Positions 63,250 to 64,000 of a DNA stretch of 64,000 nucleotides are shown in pieces. A program made the position numbers and the translations under genes. Origin of the DNA: Epiperipatus broadwayi (taxonomy: Eukaryota; Onychophora; Udeonychophora; Euonychophora; Peripatidae). The first letter of the stretch is position 1. Each line of letters starts with the position of its first letter. The notes under the pieces were generated by a model, which saw only the letters and a list, made by a program, of their open reading frames with translations, did not search any database and was not told the DNA's origin. The stretch is taken from positions 434,001 through 498,000 of the forward strand of contig JAQFVV010006638.1 in the NCBI GenBank assembly GCA_028023455.1. The letters are read 5' to 3'.

Positions 63250-64000
63250 GATGCCATGTTCTCCGGGGTCACCACCATCATTAGATCGGTCTCCACTTTT
63301 TGCATTAATTGGCAGAATTGTTTGCTGATGTGCTGCATCATTGGAAAGCCAATAAGATTGGTTCCATTAGTATTAATGGATAAGGGAGTGATTTGTTTTT
63401 TATTGTATCCCAGTGCCCATCTGAGATAGTCTCTTGTCCAGCAGTGTTGTTGTGCTAAGAAACATTTGGCTCTTCTGATGGATATATATTCTGCAAGGGA
63501 CTTTTGCTTGATTTTGTAGAGATTTTTAAGGAAGATAATTTTTTCTGTATTTGTGAAATTTTGCTGTGATGCTTGAAGTTGTATATTAATGTCTGTTAGG
63601 TCATTTAGCAGGCCATTAGGTCCTTTGATTTTCCTGGTGTGGTGATTTAATATGTACTGAAGTATTCCAATGAAGTTAAACCAGCCCTCCTCAGCAGGCA
63701 GGGAAAGGATGTTTATTTTCTGGAAAAGGATGTATGCCTCAGACACTATCGCTTCAGTCATATTTGATTGGGTGATCATGCGCATGATTTTACCAGGTCC
63801 ATCAATAGGTGTAGGGATTGCAATAGGTGTAAGTTGTAAGATTAGAGCCATATGATCAGAGAAAGCAACAGGGGCCAAGGCTGCATCAAGGTTGAAATGG
63901 AGGTCTGGGGTGTAGAAAACCAAATCAATCAGGGACTTTTTAGTTTTAGTATAGAAAGAGTAGGCTTCAGGAGGGAAGAAACCCTCTCCACACATTAATC
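63222..64000 (-). pseudogene. LINE ORF2: end of APE endonuclease and linker (cut by window edge)
   Basis: From the window edge the frame encodes SLIDLVFYTPDL and AFSDHMALIL, which are the S-x-I-D and S-D-H blocks near the C-terminus of the apurinic-type endonuclease that nicks the target (D24; D47-H48 from the Met at 63995). A long helical, basic linker follows (LAEYISIRRAKCFLAQQHCW) and leads to the RT. The real ORF start lies beyond the window. The frame ends in KSKSKRR where the next part begins in another frame, a probable one-base lesion. Together the parts form most of one LINE open frame with only four visible lesions. Confidence 0.8.

Noticed and set aside
61956-63429. Plus-strand frames across the LINE
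   Set aside because: They are antisense shadows of the RT and endonuclease coding region.

Overview
This window looks like AT-rich, repeat-dominated animal nuclear DNA. I found no supportable host protein-coding gene, rRNA, tRNA or CRISPR array. Almost everything recognisable is a transposable element, a relic of one, a satellite or a microsatellite. The mix points to a metazoan with a large, transposon-rich genome: Ty3/gypsy-type LTR elements with 2-2.5 kb LTRs, a Penelope-like element, an APE-type LINE, short TIR elements, long (TA)n runs and satellite copies that differ mainly at CpG sites. I cannot name the species; an invertebrate is my inference.

Layout. 0-2.3 kb: decayed minus-strand gag with a possible LTR end. 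4.1-5.0 kb: Penelope-like 3' end in two inverted copies. 6.5-10.3 kb: decayed minus-strand gag/protease relic. 12.2-14.3 kb: five near-identical 417-bp satellite units. 18.3-19.4 kb: large palindrome of about 343-bp units. 21.7-22.65 kb: an older, inverted array of the same 417-bp satellite. 24.13-32.30 kb: a young Ty3/gypsy-like retrotransposon on the minus strand (gag, protease, RT, RNase H, integrase), visibly more GC-rich than its surroundings. It is flanked by two direct copies of another dispersed repeat. 34-41 kb: short TIR elements and possible LTR remnants. 46.52-48.57 kb: solo LTR with a 4-bp target duplication. 50.65-59.09 kb: old plus-strand LTR element with paired 2.4-2.5 kb LTRs, a purine tract and only a decayed coiled-coil gag. 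61.27-64.0 kb: 3' part of a minus-strand LINE that runs off the window edge.

The most actionable observation concerns the sequence itself. The young retrotransposon carries three stretches matching the 3' ends of Illumina TruSeq adapters (27130-27147, 28389-28406, and a mosaic at 31149-31181). Two of them break pol. Other breaks in this element and in the LINE lie at or beside short homopolymers. Part of the apparent decay is therefore probably assembly or polishing error. The main biological observations are the 417-bp satellite seen at two ages and in two orientations, the inverted Penelope pair, the gag-only LTR element, and a TGGCGCC-like motif recurring near the 3' ends of several otherwise different LTRs.
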